A stretch of 64,000 nucleotides of DNA, from positions 124,001 to 188,000 of the forward strand of contig JACKCH010000014.1 in the NCBI GenBank assembly GCA_020634115.1, written 5' to 3'. The position numbers and the translations under genes are program-made. Source of the DNA: Anaerolineaceae bacterium. Its GTDB lineage: Bacteria; Chloroflexota; Anaerolineae; Aggregatilineales; Phototrophicaceae. Positions 52,029-62,011 of this stretch are shown piece after piece. Every line of letters begins with the position of its first letter. Within the stretch, counting starts at the first letter, position 1. The notes under the pieces are model-generated. The model saw only the letters and a list, made by a program, of their open reading frames with translations, was not told the origin of the DNA and did no database searches.

Positions 52029-55000
52029 ATGTCCAAATACCTCATGCGAACTCTCATCCTCTCCTGCGTCCTGCTGCTGCTTTTTGCAACCAGCATCGGC
52101 GCGCAGGAAGAGACACCCGCTGTCGAACCCACAGCGGTCATCACCGATGTGCCAACAGCAGCACCTACGACCGCACCGACGGACATCCCGACGGAAGTGC
52201 CTACGGTCATGCCAACCGCAGTCCCAACGGACATCCCGACGGAAGCCCCCACCGAAGTCGTGACAGAACTCCCGCCGGAACAAACGGCAGAAGTACCCAC
52301 CGCGATTCCGACTGACCTCCCACCGGAGGAAACAGCGGAAGTCACCGAAGTTCCGACGGACGCCGCGCCGACCGAGACCGTGCCCACTGCGGAACCACCA
52401 ACCGTTCCCGACACGCTCCCCGCCGAGCCACCGCTCAGTCTGCTTGTGCGTGAACTGCTGGACAACGGCGATCTCTCACCCTGGCGTTTCACCACCGGCT
52501 GGGGGCCAGTGCCTAGCGAAGGCGGTCTGGCGCTCCAGGTCATCAACAGCAACGAGCCGCTGCTGCTCCAGAAAGGCGTCTTCGCCAATCTAGCTGTCCA
52601 GGCGCGCTTCCAACTCCACGCCGGGGATGCCCAGATCAGTGTCCGCCAGAGTGATGCCGGGAACTACACCGCCGCGCTCAATGCGACGGGTCTCGTCACC
52701 CTCTACAGGGGCGGCACGCCACTGCAAACCGCCCAGGTCACACTTGACCCGGCACTACCCTGGCACACACTGCGCCTCTCGGCAATCAACGCGGTTCTGC
52801 GCGTCGCAGTAGATGGCATGGAAATCGTCGCCCTTTCTGACCGCGCTCCGCTGCCACCCGGTGAGGTCGCACTTTCTGCGCATTTCACCCTGCCGGAAGA
52901 TGGCTCGGTGCCACCTGAAAACGTTCTGCTGGCCGATGACCTTTTCCTGTGGGTGCCGACGGCTGAACTCGGCCTGTACCCACAGCCGACACCGGTTGTC
53001 CAACCGACGACGGTGCCAACCCAGGAACCGACCATTGAACCGACACTTCTGCCGCTGCCCACGAGCGAACCCACTGCCGAGGCAACCCTGCCACCTGTCG
53101 AAGCGGTCACCGAAGAACCGACCCTGGCGCCAGTCGAAGAGACGACGGAAGAACCTACGCTGCCGCCCGTTGAGACACCACCGCCGAGCCGTTCAACCGA
53201 ACCGACTGCGGTCGGCAAGGACACCAGCCTCTTCGCGCCACCCAGCGCCGAAGATCTGGCGGCAGCCGCTGTCCCTGTCAACGATGACTTCGCTAATGCA
53301 ATCTCGGTCGGGGTGCTGCCCTTCACCGACAGTGAAGACACCACCGCTGCCACACTGGAAGTAGGCGAACCCTCGCCCACCTGTGGCCTGAACAGCAGCT
53401 TCACTATCTGGTACGACTTCACGCCATCCGCATCGGTCAGCTACCTGTTCACAACAGCGGGCAGTGACTTCGACACGATCATCGGTGTGTATACCGGCGC
53501 ATCCGTCGGAGCACTCACCCAGGTCGGCTGCAACGATGATGCCAGCACCACCACCTTCACCTCACAGGTGACGCTGGCGCTGAACGCGGGCACGACCTAT
53601 CACATCCAGGTTGGCGGATACAACGGGCGCTACGGCAATGCCATCTTCACTGCGCAGCAGGTCGGCCTGCCGCTGCCTTCGGGTCGTCCGGTGATTACCG
53701 CACCGACGAACAACTACCCCACCAACAACGCCAGCAATCCGCTGCCAGACCTGATGTGGACCACTGTCCCCAACGCGACCCATTACGAAGTCCTGATTGC
53801 CGACTCGTCCCGCTTCACCAATGTGGTTCAGACCGACGCCAACATCCCTGGCACGAGTTACACCGTCAATCCCGACCTGCCTGGCACCACCGGGACGACT
53901 TACTACTGGAAGGTGCGCGGGCTGAATATTAACGATCAGCCCGGCCCCTGGAGCGCTGTCCAACGGTTCGTGGTGGATACCGTCGCCCCGGATGCGCCGA
54001 TTCTGTCCGCGCCTGCTGATGGCGCCATCGTCAGCAACACCCGTCAGGCTTTCACCTGGCGCAGTGTGCGCAGCGCCAACGGCTATCTGTTTGATCTGGA
54101 TGATGACGCGGGCTTCGGCAGTCCGCTCTATGACAACTACGCGGTGACTTCGGGGCGCTTCACCCCACCTGCCGCCATCCCGCAAGCAATGTACTACTGG
54201 CGTTCGCAGGCAACCGACGCCGCCGGGAATGTCGGGGTCGAGAGTGTCGTGCGTACCGTCACCTTCAACATCACCACCGCCCCGCGTGACGGCTCGGCGA
54301 TCTTCACGTCCGGCACCACCGCCAACGTCGCCCTCCGCTGGGCACGGGTCATCGGCGCGACCAGTTACACCCTGTATCTCTACGACGATGCCACCTGCAC
54401 CACGCCACACGCTGGTTACCCGCTCGCTATGGGCGTGCTGCTCACCAAAACCGAGGCGCTGGGACAGGGCAACTACTGCTGGCGTGTCGAAGCCGTTGGC
54501 ATAGACGCCGCTGAACCCCTGGTCAGCAGCACCTTCGACGTCTCGCCGCCCGCGCTGCTGCCACCGGTACTGGTGAGTCCACCCAACAGCTCGTATACCA
54601 ACGACACCACCCCGACACTCGATTGGGATGCGGTCACTGGCGCAGCCGAGTATGAGGTGCAGTGGGCCACCAACAGCCGCTTCACCACCGACTTCGGTTC
54701 GGCCACTGTGACCGATCCAACCACCGAATACACCCTGCCCACCCTGCCAGATACACCGGGGACACGTTACTACTGGCGCGTAGCTACGATCAACAGCCTG
54801 GGCGTGGTAGGACGCTGGAGCCGGGTGTTCAACTTCACGCTGGACACCACTGAGCAGGATGCTCCGGTACTGTCCTCACCTGCCGATGGCGCGACCGTCA
54901 GCAACACTCGCCAGCCCTTCACCTGGCGCAGTGTACGCGGTGCAAACGGCTATCTCTTCGATCTGGATGATGACGCCGGTTTCGGCACTCCACTCTACAA

Positions 55001-57167
55001 TAATGAGCCAGTGACCGCCGCCCGCTTCACTCCACCCGCTGCCATCCCGCAAGCGCTGTACTACTGGCGCGTCCAGTCGAAAGATGCTGCCGGGAATGCC
55101 GGGCCAGAGAGCGTCGTACGCACTGTGACCTTCAACATCACCACCGCCCCGCGTGATGGACTGGCGATTTTCACCTCCGGCAGCACCGCCAACGTCGCCC
55201 TCCGCTGGGCGCGGGTCGTCGGCGCGACCAGTTACACCCTGTATCTCTACGATGATGCCACCTGTACATCCGCCCACATCGGCTACCCGCTCGACATGGG
55301 GGTGCTCCTCACCAAAACCGAGACGCTCGGACAGGGCAACTACTGCTGGCGTGTGGAAGCGGTCGGTGTGGACGCTAGCGAACCCTCGGTTGCCAGCACC
55401 TTCGACGTGTCGTCACCCGCGCTGGTGGCACCTGTTCTGATGAGTCCGGCCAACAACGCATTCACCAACGACACCACCCCGACGCTCGACTGGGATGCGG
55501 TCGCTGGCGCAACCGGATACGAGGTGCAATGGGCCACCAACAGCCGCTTCACCACTGACTTTGGTTCGGCCACTGTGACCGATCCAACCACCGATTACAC
55601 CCTGCCCACCCTCCCAGATACGCCGGGAACACGCTACTACTGGCGCGTCGGGGCGATCAACAACCTGGATGTGGTGGGGCGTTGGAGCCGCACATGGTAC
55701 TTCACGCTGGATACCACGGAGCAGGATGCGCCGGTATTGGCGTCGCCTGCGGATGGCGCGATCGTCAGCAACACCCGTCAGCCGTTCACCTGGCGCAGCG
55801 TGCGCGGCGCGAATGGCTACTTCTTCGACCTGGACGATGACGCTGGTTTCGGCAGTCCGCTCTACGACAACTTTGCCGTGACTTCAACCCGCTTCATCCC
55901 GCCGACCTCTATCCCACAAGCGCTGTACTATTGGCGCGTCCAGTCAAAGGATGCCGCCGGGAATGCCGGGCCGGAGAGCGTCGTACGCACCGTGACCTTC
56001 AACATCACCACCCTGCCGCGTGACGGCTCGGCGATCTTCACTTCCGGTACCACCGCCAATGTCGCCCTCCGCTGGGCGCGGGTCATTGGCGCAACGAGTT
56101 ACACCGTGTATCTCTACGACGATGATACCTGCACCACGCCCCATACCGGCTACCCGCTGGACATGGGGACACTACTCACGAAAACGCAAACGTTGGATCA
56201 GGGTGTGTACTGCTGGCGTGTGAAAGCGGTCGGTGTGGACGCCGGGGAACCGCCGGTTGCCAGCATCTTCACGGTATCGTCACCGGCGCTGCTGCCGCCA
56301 ACACTGGTGAGTCCGGCCAACAACGCATTCATCAACGACACCACCCCGACGCTCGACTGGGATGCGGTCATCAATGCAGCCGAATATGAAGTGCAGTGGG
56401 CCACTAACAGCCGCTTCACCACCGACTTCGGTTCGACAACGGTCACTGATCCGACCACCGAATACACCCTGCCCACCCTGCCAGACACACCAGGGACGCG
56501 CTACTACTGGCGCGTGGCTACGATCAACAGCCTGGGCGTGGTGGGACGCTGGAGCCGGGTGTTCTTCTTCACCCTGGATACCGTCCCGCCGGACGTGCCG
56601 ACGCAGCGGGCGCCAAGTGACCAGTCGGTCACGACGACTAACCCGCCCACTTTCACCTGGCTGCGGGCTGCTGGCGCGTTCAGCTATGAAATCGCGCTGG
56701 ATACCAGCACGCCGACGGTGCCAACCGACACCGCACGCGGCACCAGCTACCGTCCACCGTCGCCGCTGCTGTATACCACCTACTACTGGATGGTGCGTTC
56801 CGTTGACCGGGCGGGAAATGTCTCTGATTGGAGCAATGCGGGCGATCCCTGGGAAGTGAAAATCAACTCGCGCAACCTGGTTGCCCCGGTGCTGAACCGC
56901 TACGCAACCGGCAATCCATCGCCGATGGATCTGCCGCCAACGGTCTGCTGGAGTCCCATCAGTTGGGCCGAAGGCTATGAAGTGGTGGTGGACAACAACA
57001 CCAACTTCTCCAGCCCGGTCTACACCAACGCCGGAATCGCCGCCGGAACGCAGTGTGTCACCATTGACCCACTGCCGGACGGCACCTACTACTGGCGGGT
57101 CAGAGCCGTACGAACTGGCCCGGCTGCGACCTGGAGTTCGGTTGGAACTTTTACGGTCGAATCGTAA
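52029..57167 (+). CDS. Giant secreted Fn3-like repeat protein
   Basis: The 1712-residue product has a signal peptide (LILSCVLLLLFATSIGAQ). A Thr/Pro/Glu-rich stretch leads to a laminin-G/concanavalin-like domain (about 135-315), followed by a second Thr/Pro/Glu stalk. A PPC-like domain follows (NDDFANAISVGVLPF...VGCNDDASTTTF). About twelve fibronectin-III-like domains fill the rest. They are ordered as a three-domain unit A-B-C repeated three times, then A, a diverged B and a final domain. Every domain carries YYW-V-or a close variant. AGGAG 10 bases upstream of the ATG and the 38-base gap suggest co-expression with the M4 peptidase. It is probably a long surface stalk or adhesin; no catalytic motif is seen. 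Confidence 0.85.
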   Translation: MSKYLMRTLILSCVLLLLFATSIGAQEETPAVEPTAVITDVPTAAPTTAPTDIPTEVPTVMPTAVPTDIPTEAPTEVVTELPPEQTAEVPTAIPTDLPPEETAEVTEVPTDAAPTETVPTAEPPTVPDTLPAEPPLSLLVRELLDNGDLSPWRFTTGWGPVPSEGGLALQVINSNEPLLLQKGVFANLAVQARFQLHAGDAQISVRQSDAGNYTAALNATGLVTLYRGGTPLQTAQVTLDPALPWHTLRLSAINAVLRVAVDGMEIVALSDRAPLPPGEVALSAHFTLPEDGSVPPENVLLADDLFLWVPTAELGLYPQPTPVVQPTTVPTQEPTIEPTLLPLPTSEPTAEATLPPVEAVTEEPTLAPVEETTEEPTLPPVETPPPSRSTEPTAVGKDTSLFAPPSAEDLAAAAVPVNDDFANAISVGVLPFTDSEDTTAATLEVGEPSPTCGLNSSFTIWYDFTPSASVSYLFTTAGSDFDTIIGVYTGASVGALTQVGCNDDASTTTFTSQVTLALNAGTTYHIQVGGYNGRYGNAIFTAQQVGLPLPSGRPVITAPTNNYPTNNASNPLPDLMWTTVPNATHYEVLIADSSRFTNVVQTDANIPGTSYTVNPDLPGTTGTTYYWKVRGLNINDQPGPWSAVQRFVVDTVAPDAPILSAPADGAIVSNTRQAFTWRSVRSANGYLFDLDDDAGFGSPLYDNYAVTSGRFTPPAAIPQAMYYWRSQATDAAGNVGVESVVRTVTFNITTAPRDGSAIFTSGTTANVALRWARVIGATSYTLYLYDDATCTTPHAGYPLAMGVLLTKTEALGQGNYCWRVEAVGIDAAEPLVSSTFDVSPPALLPPVLVSPPNSSYTNDTTPTLDWDAVTGAAEYEVQWATNSRFTTDFGSATVTDPTTEYTLPTLPDTPGTRYYWRVATINSLGVVGRWSRVFNFTLDTTEQDAPVLSSPADGATVSNTRQPFTWRSVRGANGYLFDLDDDAGFGTPLYNNEPVTAARFTPPAAIPQALYYWRVQSKDAAGNAGPESVVRTVTFNITTAPRDGLAIFTSGSTANVALRWARVVGATSYTLYLYDDATCTSAHIGYPLDMGVLLTKTETLGQGNYCWRVEAVGVDASEPSVASTFDVSSPALVAPVLMSPANNAFTNDTTPTLDWDAVAGATGYEVQWATNSRFTTDFGSATVTDPTTDYTLPTLPDTPGTRYYWRVGAINNLDVVGRWSRTWYFTLDTTEQDAPVLASPADGAIVSNTRQPFTWRSVRGANGYFFDLDDDAGFGSPLYDNFAVTSTRFIPPTSIPQALYYWRVQSKDAAGNAGPESVVRTVTFNITTLPRDGSAIFTSGTTANVALRWARVIGATSYTVYLYDDDTCTTPHTGYPLDMGTLLTKTQTLDQGVYCWRVKAVGVDAGEPPVASIFTVSSPALLPPTLVSPANNAFINDTTPTLDWDAVINAAEYEVQWATNSRFTTDFGSTTVTDPTTEYTLPTLPDTPGTRYYWRVATINSLGVVGRWSRVFFFTLDTVPPDVPTQRAPSDQSVTTTNPPTFTWLRAAGAFSYEIALDTSTPTVPTDTARGTSYRPPSPLLYTTYYWMVRSVDRAGNVSDWSNAGDPWEVKINSRNLVAPVLNRYATGNPSPMDLPPTVCWSPISWAEGYEVVVDNNTNFSSPVYTNAGIAAGTQCVTIDPLPDGTYYWRVRAVRTGPAATWSSVGTFTVES
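53679..56589 (+). repeat. Tandem 867-bp coding repeats in the giant surface protein
   Basis: The start of domain B falls at about 53991, 54858, 55725 and 56592, an exact period of 867 bases (289 codons). Three full A-B-C units and a fourth partial one are present, and many stretches are near-identical at the DNA level (for example ACCTTCAACATCACCACC in each unit). This indicates recent unequal recombination within the gene. Confidence 0.85.
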
Positions 57168-57190
57168 ACACGATCACGGTTAGAAACGGA

Positions 57191-57216
57191 GATGGGCGGT
57201 CATGTGGCCGCCCATC
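57191..57216 (+). terminator. Hairpin after the giant surface protein gene
   Basis: GATGGGCGG pairs perfectly with CCGCCCATC across an 8-base loop, followed by GCTATATTT. The T tract is weak, so read-through into the next gene is possible. Confidence 0.6.
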
Positions 57217-57286
57217 GCTATATTTAAACAAGGGGATACACTACACAAATAAATTGGTTTTGCCCGTTACAGGAGTAAATATTTTT

Positions 57287-59986
57287 ATGACCACAATTCA
57301 GAAAACGATGGTGGCGCTGGTCATCATCATTTCCCTTCTTTTCGGGTTGCAGGTGTTTAGTCAGGACTCCCCCCAACTCTTTGATGTGCTTCCCCCGGAG
57401 CAGGAAGCTTTCTTAGATGATCTCGCCGAAAAAACGTTCACTTACCTGCAAAGCGCCACCAGTCACCACCTGCCTTTTAGCTGGAGTGGGGTCGCTCCCT
57501 ACATCAACGATAATGGCACGTATGCCAACCCGGCTGAAATCGGCCTGTATATGCTGTCCTACGTGGGTGCTTACGAAATGCAAGCGGCCTGGAGTCCCAC
57601 TAAAGCGCAGGTTGAGGCCGAGCTTTCCGCCACACTTACCCAACTACGCCAATGGCAGAGCGATGCAAATAGCTACCAGAACAGTGTCTTTTATCGAGCC
57701 TATTGGGTTGCCAATAACCCACCAATAGCAGGCCCCGATGACCCAAACGACCCAAATGATGACATCAATCATGAAGTCCCCTCAATTGACAATGCGATCC
57801 TCGCTGCCAGCTTGATGACGATTAAAGAATGGGCCGACGAGAACACTGCGCCGCGTGTGGCACGGGTCGCTCAGGCAATCCTCAATGATATGGATTTCAT
57901 GCTGTGGTACGACAATGGAACTCACCGTTTCCAGCTAGGCGACACTGATAACCCCTTAGGTGGTGGGCCAGCGGACTACTATTCCAACGAAAACCGGCTA
58001 ATCAACTTTGTTGCCCGCTCGCTGGGACAGATGACCACCGAGGAATTCCAGATCAGCCTGGCAGCGCTGGAACAGTTCCCGGCGACCTACACGCCTGCGG
58101 GGGGTGATCCGATTACGGTGGGCAAAGTGGCCTGGGATGGCTCGTATTTCACCTACCTCGCTCCGGCGCTGTTCCTGCGTGAGTTGGAAAGCGACTACGC
58201 CACCAACACGATTGACCCTGCTACCTTGGCTCAGATCGCCTATGCCGATAAAGAGGGTTATACGGCCTGGGGGCTGTCGGATGTCTACACGATATGTGCC
58301 TTTGATGAGCTATACAATGCACAAACCACCCTGCCGAGCTACGCCCTACAAGGCGCACCGCCGCTCTCCCCGACCAATGCCGACCCCGAAGAGAGTTTAC
58401 CCGGCCTGATTACCCCTCACGCCAGCGCCTTAGCCCTGCTAATTCCGGCTTATGCGAATGCAGCAGCCAGTAATTTGCAGGCGCTGTCATTGTTCAACCA
58501 GTTATATTCCTCCGAGTATGGCTTCAAAGATAGCGTGATGGTTAGAACAGGTGATGATTACTACGGCGAAGCAAGCTGCCGCTACACCGCGCTGGCTCAG
58601 GCTTATATCCTGCTCAGTATTGCCGAACACCAGACCGGCTTCATGTGGAAATATTACTATCTGAATCCCCAGGTCCAACTCGCCCACCAGGAGGCTGATC
58701 TGAGCTGCTCCTTGGGGCCGAGCAACCCGCAGGGGACGGGGGTGGATAATCTGGAGAACAACGCGGCCGACTGGGGCATGTATTGTGATAACAGCACGCC
58801 CCGCTGGACAAGAGAAAATGTCTCGGTAATTACCCCATCAAGGGATAATCGGGCATTACAATGTTCGTTTGTTGAGGGGGGCGATTCTTACGGCAAATTG
58901 CATTGCTATAACAACCTGTATTCCGCACCGGACGCAACGATGTTCACGGCAGATTTTGCCTTTCAATTTACTCCGACAACATGCAATAACCTGAACGGCA
59001 CATCCATCGTGCAGGCACTTGAGTTCACCATGTCGAAATGGCTGAATGGAAAACGCTATGAATTTGCCATGCAGTGGGAGAATGTGGATGATGGGTCAGG
59101 CGGTAGTCCACAATGGCGCTATTGGGATGGCGTGAATGCGTGGCAATCGCTATATCCGCTGGTCTCCCAATGTCTCAGTGGGGGAAATACCTGGTATACC
59201 CTGCGACTGGAAGGGGTAATCGCCAACGATCAGGTTGAGTATCGCGGGTTCACCGTTGGCAACGCTGCGTATCCACAGAATGCAGTCGAACATCCACTGG
59301 ATATAACCGTAGCCCCGGTTGACGACTCACAGACCGATCATCTGGCAATCGCGATACAAATGGATGCGAATGAATCAGCAGCGCCTTATGACCTGCGCAT
59401 TGATAATGTTCGTTTCGTACGCTGGGATGGCCTGCTCACCGCCCTATCGCCGCCGGATGACAACCTATCCACTACAACCCGGCCAACGTTCTCCTGGAAT
59501 GCTGTGCCGGATGCCGTCCGCTATGAACTCAAGCTGGACACGGTTTATCCCCCCACGCGAACCGTCGCCAATTCCTCTGCCCAGAGTTACACCCCATCTA
59601 GCGCCCTCACAGCCGGGCAAACCTACTGCTGGCGGGTACGGGCGGTGAATGCAGCCGGGAATACCTCTCCCTGGACACCGATTCGTACCGTGACTATCCC
59701 GTCGTCCACCAGTGCCGCGCCGCTGCGAAACTACTATACGACGGATACTCCGGCGCTTTCCTGGAATCGGGTAAGCGAGGCCAGCGGGTATGAAATCGAA
59801 GTGAGCAGTACCCTGGCTTGTACGCCGCCCTTCGATTATTCAACCACCGTCCCGGCGGACACACTGTATATCACCACGCCATCACTGGCAAACGGCAGAT
59901 ATACCTGGCGAGTGCGGGCTATATCTTCCAATGGGGCAAAGGGTGCATGGAGCGCGACGGAGAGTTTTATGGTGGATGTGCCTTGA
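57287..59986 (+). CDS. Secreted glycoamylase-like glycoside hydrolase with C-terminal modules
   Basis: The 899-residue product has an N-terminal export signal (MVALVIIISLLFGLQVFSQ). Residues about 40-475 resemble the glycoamylase-like (alpha/alpha)6 domain (PF10091 type, seen in beta-1,2-glucan-active enzymes), with NENRLINFVARSLGQ, KVAWDGSYFTYLAPALFLRE, YTAWGLSDVY, GLITPHASALALLIP and YGFKDSV. A beta-sandwich (about 480-720), one Fn3-like domain and a final module starting SAAPLRNYYTTDTPALSWNR follow. ATG 57287 is chosen for AGGAG upstream and the signal peptide. It probably attacks an extracellular glucan; the exact linkage is unknown. Confidence 0.78.
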   Translation: MTTIQKTMVALVIIISLLFGLQVFSQDSPQLFDVLPPEQEAFLDDLAEKTFTYLQSATSHHLPFSWSGVAPYINDNGTYANPAEIGLYMLSYVGAYEMQAAWSPTKAQVEAELSATLTQLRQWQSDANSYQNSVFYRAYWVANNPPIAGPDDPNDPNDDINHEVPSIDNAILAASLMTIKEWADENTAPRVARVAQAILNDMDFMLWYDNGTHRFQLGDTDNPLGGGPADYYSNENRLINFVARSLGQMTTEEFQISLAALEQFPATYTPAGGDPITVGKVAWDGSYFTYLAPALFLRELESDYATNTIDPATLAQIAYADKEGYTAWGLSDVYTICAFDELYNAQTTLPSYALQGAPPLSPTNADPEESLPGLITPHASALALLIPAYANAAASNLQALSLFNQLYSSEYGFKDSVMVRTGDDYYGEASCRYTALAQAYILLSIAEHQTGFMWKYYYLNPQVQLAHQEADLSCSLGPSNPQGTGVDNLENNAADWGMYCDNSTPRWTRENVSVITPSRDNRALQCSFVEGGDSYGKLHCYNNLYSAPDATMFTADFAFQFTPTTCNNLNGTSIVQALEFTMSKWLNGKRYEFAMQWENVDDGSGGSPQWRYWDGVNAWQSLYPLVSQCLSGGNTWYTLRLEGVIANDQVEYRGFTVGNAAYPQNAVEHPLDITVAPVDDSQTDHLAIAIQMDANESAAPYDLRIDNVRFVRWDGLLTALSPPDDNLSTTTRPTFSWNAVPDAVRYELKLDTVYPPTRTVANSSAQSYTPSSALTAGQTYCWRVRAVNAAGNTSPWTPIRTVTIPSSTSAAPLRNYYTTDTPALSWNRVSEASGYEIEVSSTLACTPPFDYSTTVPADTLYITTPSLANGRYTWRVRAISSNGAKGAWSATESFMVDVP

Positions 59987-60062
59987 TGAAGTTACCTGAA
60001 GAAGCGGGGGCATTCATCGTGCTCCCGCAGCGTTATTTCAACCCTTAAGTGGAAAGGATTTA

Positions 60063-61919
60063 ATGGTTGGTATGCACGAGAATCTGTTTTTTCATTTTTT
60101 AAGAGCTTGCACCCGGATTCTGCTCCTGGTCGGCCTGCTATGGCTATTCGGCCCAACACCGGCCCACGCTCAGGGGACAATCCCTGATATTGAAAGAGAC
60201 GCGCTTATTGCTCTCTACAACAGCACCAATGGCCCTCATTGGTTGAATAACACCAATTGGTTGGATGATACCCCCTGTGGCTGGCGTGGCGTTACCTGTT
60301 CAGGGGATCATGTGTTCAGACTCCTTTTGATGAGTAATCAACTGAGTGGCACTATCCCGCCAGAACTCGGCAATCTCATCAATTTGGAGGAACTCTACCT
60401 GTCTGATAACCAGTTGACAGGGAGCATTCCCCCCGAACTCGGCAATCTCGCCTACCTGTGGGATATTGACCTATCAGATAATCAACTAACCGGGAGCATC
60501 CCGCCAGAACTCGGTAATCTCGCCAATCTGGTGGGGCTTGAATTATCATTTAATCAACTTACCGGGAGCATCCCGCCGGAACTCGCCAATCTCGCCAATC
60601 TGGATTATCTATTCTTGTCCAATAACCAACTGATGGGCAGTATCCCAGCAGAACTGGGCAATCTCGCCAATCTGAGATCTCTGTCCTTATGGGAAAACCA
60701 ACTGTCGGGGAACGTCCCAATACAACTCACTAATCTCGCCAATCTGGAGGGCCTTGAATTATCATTTAATCAACTAACCGGGAGCATCCCGCCAGAACTC
60801 GCCAATCTCGCCAATCTGAGGTATCTGTCCTTATGGGGCAACCAACTGACAGGCACTATCCCAGCAGAACTGGGCAACCTCAGTTCACTGCAGGAGCTGT
60901 ACTTAGGGGACAACCAACTGACGGGGAACATCCCAATACAACTCACTAATCTCGCCAATCTGGTGGCGCTTGGCCTACCATATAATCAACTAACCGGGAG
61001 CATCCCCCCCGAACTTGGTAATCTCACCAATCTGTGGACGCTGCGGATTGGCAACAACCACTTGACGGGGGGCATTCCCCCCGAACTCGGTAATCTCGCC
61101 AATCTTATATACCTCGAGTTAAATAGCAACCATCTGACCGGGAGCATTCCATCAGTGCTGGGCAACCTCAGTTCACTGCAGGAGCTGTGGCTTCAGAAAA
61201 ATCAGCTCTCCGGTGAGGTACCGACTTCTTTCACCAGTCTCACGAGTCTGAATGATCTGGATATCGGATACAACGGACTCAGCGCAACGGATGCGGCGGT
61301 AACCACTTTTCTTGACAGCACAGACCCTGATTGGGCAACCACCCAGACAGTAGCGCCTGCAGACATTAGCATCACCCATACCACACAGAGCAGCGTCACC
61401 CTATCGTGGACTCCTATCCCCTATGTTGCCGACGGTGGTTACTACGAAATCAGCTATGCCCCGATATCCGGGGGAGCCTTTGCAATCGGCGGGACAACCG
61501 CGAATAAGAGCGCGTCCAGCTTTGTTGTTACGGGTCTGCTGGCCGGTAAAGCATACAACTTCCGTGTGCGGACGTATACGCCTGCACATGGGGATCAACA
61601 GAATAACCTGTGGAGCGACTACAGTGATGTTGTAAACGGACTCAACGCCGCGCCGTTGCGCAATTATTTTACAACCGATACGGCAACCCTGAGTTGGAAT
61701 CGCGTCACCGGAGCGGAAACTTACGAGATTCAGGTCGCCACTGCGACCAACTTCGCCGCGCTGTCGGTGGTATTTACAAACACCGTTCCGGCAACGACAC
61801 TGGCGGTCACGCCCCCAGCCCTGCCCAACGGCACCTACTATTGGCGCGTGCGGGCCAAGAGTGAGTCAGCAACCGGGGCGTGGAGTACAGTCGAGCATTT
61901 TATTGTGAGTGTGCCGTAA
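60063..61919 (+). CDS. Secreted leucine-rich-repeat protein with C-terminal module
   Basis: The 618-residue product has a signal peptide ending LLVGLLWLFGPTPAHAQ, very like that of the M4 peptidase. A cap follows (ERDALIALYNSTNGPHWLNN and CGWRGVTCSG) of the kind found at the start of plant-type LRR proteins. Thirteen 24-residue repeats of the form NQLTGSIPPELGNLANL come next, then an Fn3 domain, and finally the NAAPLRNYFTTDTATLSWNR module shared with two neighbours. GGAAAGGA before ATG 60063 supports the start. It is probably a binding protein on the cell surface. Confidence 0.9.
   Translation: MVGMHENLFFHFLRACTRILLLVGLLWLFGPTPAHAQGTIPDIERDALIALYNSTNGPHWLNNTNWLDDTPCGWRGVTCSGDHVFRLLLMSNQLSGTIPPELGNLINLEELYLSDNQLTGSIPPELGNLAYLWDIDLSDNQLTGSIPPELGNLANLVGLELSFNQLTGSIPPELANLANLDYLFLSNNQLMGSIPAELGNLANLRSLSLWENQLSGNVPIQLTNLANLEGLELSFNQLTGSIPPELANLANLRYLSLWGNQLTGTIPAELGNLSSLQELYLGDNQLTGNIPIQLTNLANLVALGLPYNQLTGSIPPELGNLTNLWTLRIGNNHLTGGIPPELGNLANLIYLELNSNHLTGSIPSVLGNLSSLQELWLQKNQLSGEVPTSFTSLTSLNDLDIGYNGLSATDAAVTTFLDSTDPDWATTQTVAPADISITHTTQSSVTLSWTPIPYVADGGYYEISYAPISGGAFAIGGTTANKSASSFVVTGLLAGKAYNFRVRTYTPAHGDQQNNLWSDYSDVVNGLNAAPLRNYFTTDTATLSWNRVTGAETYEIQVATATNFAALSVVFTNTVPATTLAVTPPALPNGTYYWRVRAKSESATGAWSTVEHFIVSVP
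60330..61265 (+). repeat. Thirteen 72-bp coding repeats (leucine-rich repeats)
   Basis: Repeats have a constant 72-base period with no indel from the codon for M-S-N at 60330 to 61265. Several units share long identical stretches such as CTCGCCAATCTGG, which suggests duplication of blocks of two or three repeats. Confidence 0.85.
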
Positions 61920-61957
61920 CGTTGCTTATCATCGTTTTTGAGCCGGGAAAAGCAGAA

Positions 61958-61991
61958 CGAGCGACAGACTCGGCCTTGAGTCTGTCGCTCG
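61958..61991. terminator. Bidirectional terminator between the LRR gene and the FGGY kinase gene
   Basis: A 14-bp perfect stem (61958-61971 with 61978-61991) with a 6-base loop lies between the two convergent genes. It lacks strong T runs, but the stem is very stable. Confidence 0.75.
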
Positions 61992-62011
61992 GATAGACAC
62001 GCGATACCCGG

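Noticed and set aside
53679..56589. Mobile element or assembly duplication
   Set aside because: The 867-base repeats are in frame and encode complete domain triplets, so they are internal gene repeats; collapse or expansion in assembly cannot be excluded but is not needed.
60330..61265. CRISPR array
   Set aside because: The regular 72-base repeats are codons of leucine-rich repeats with no spacer structure and no cas genes nearby.
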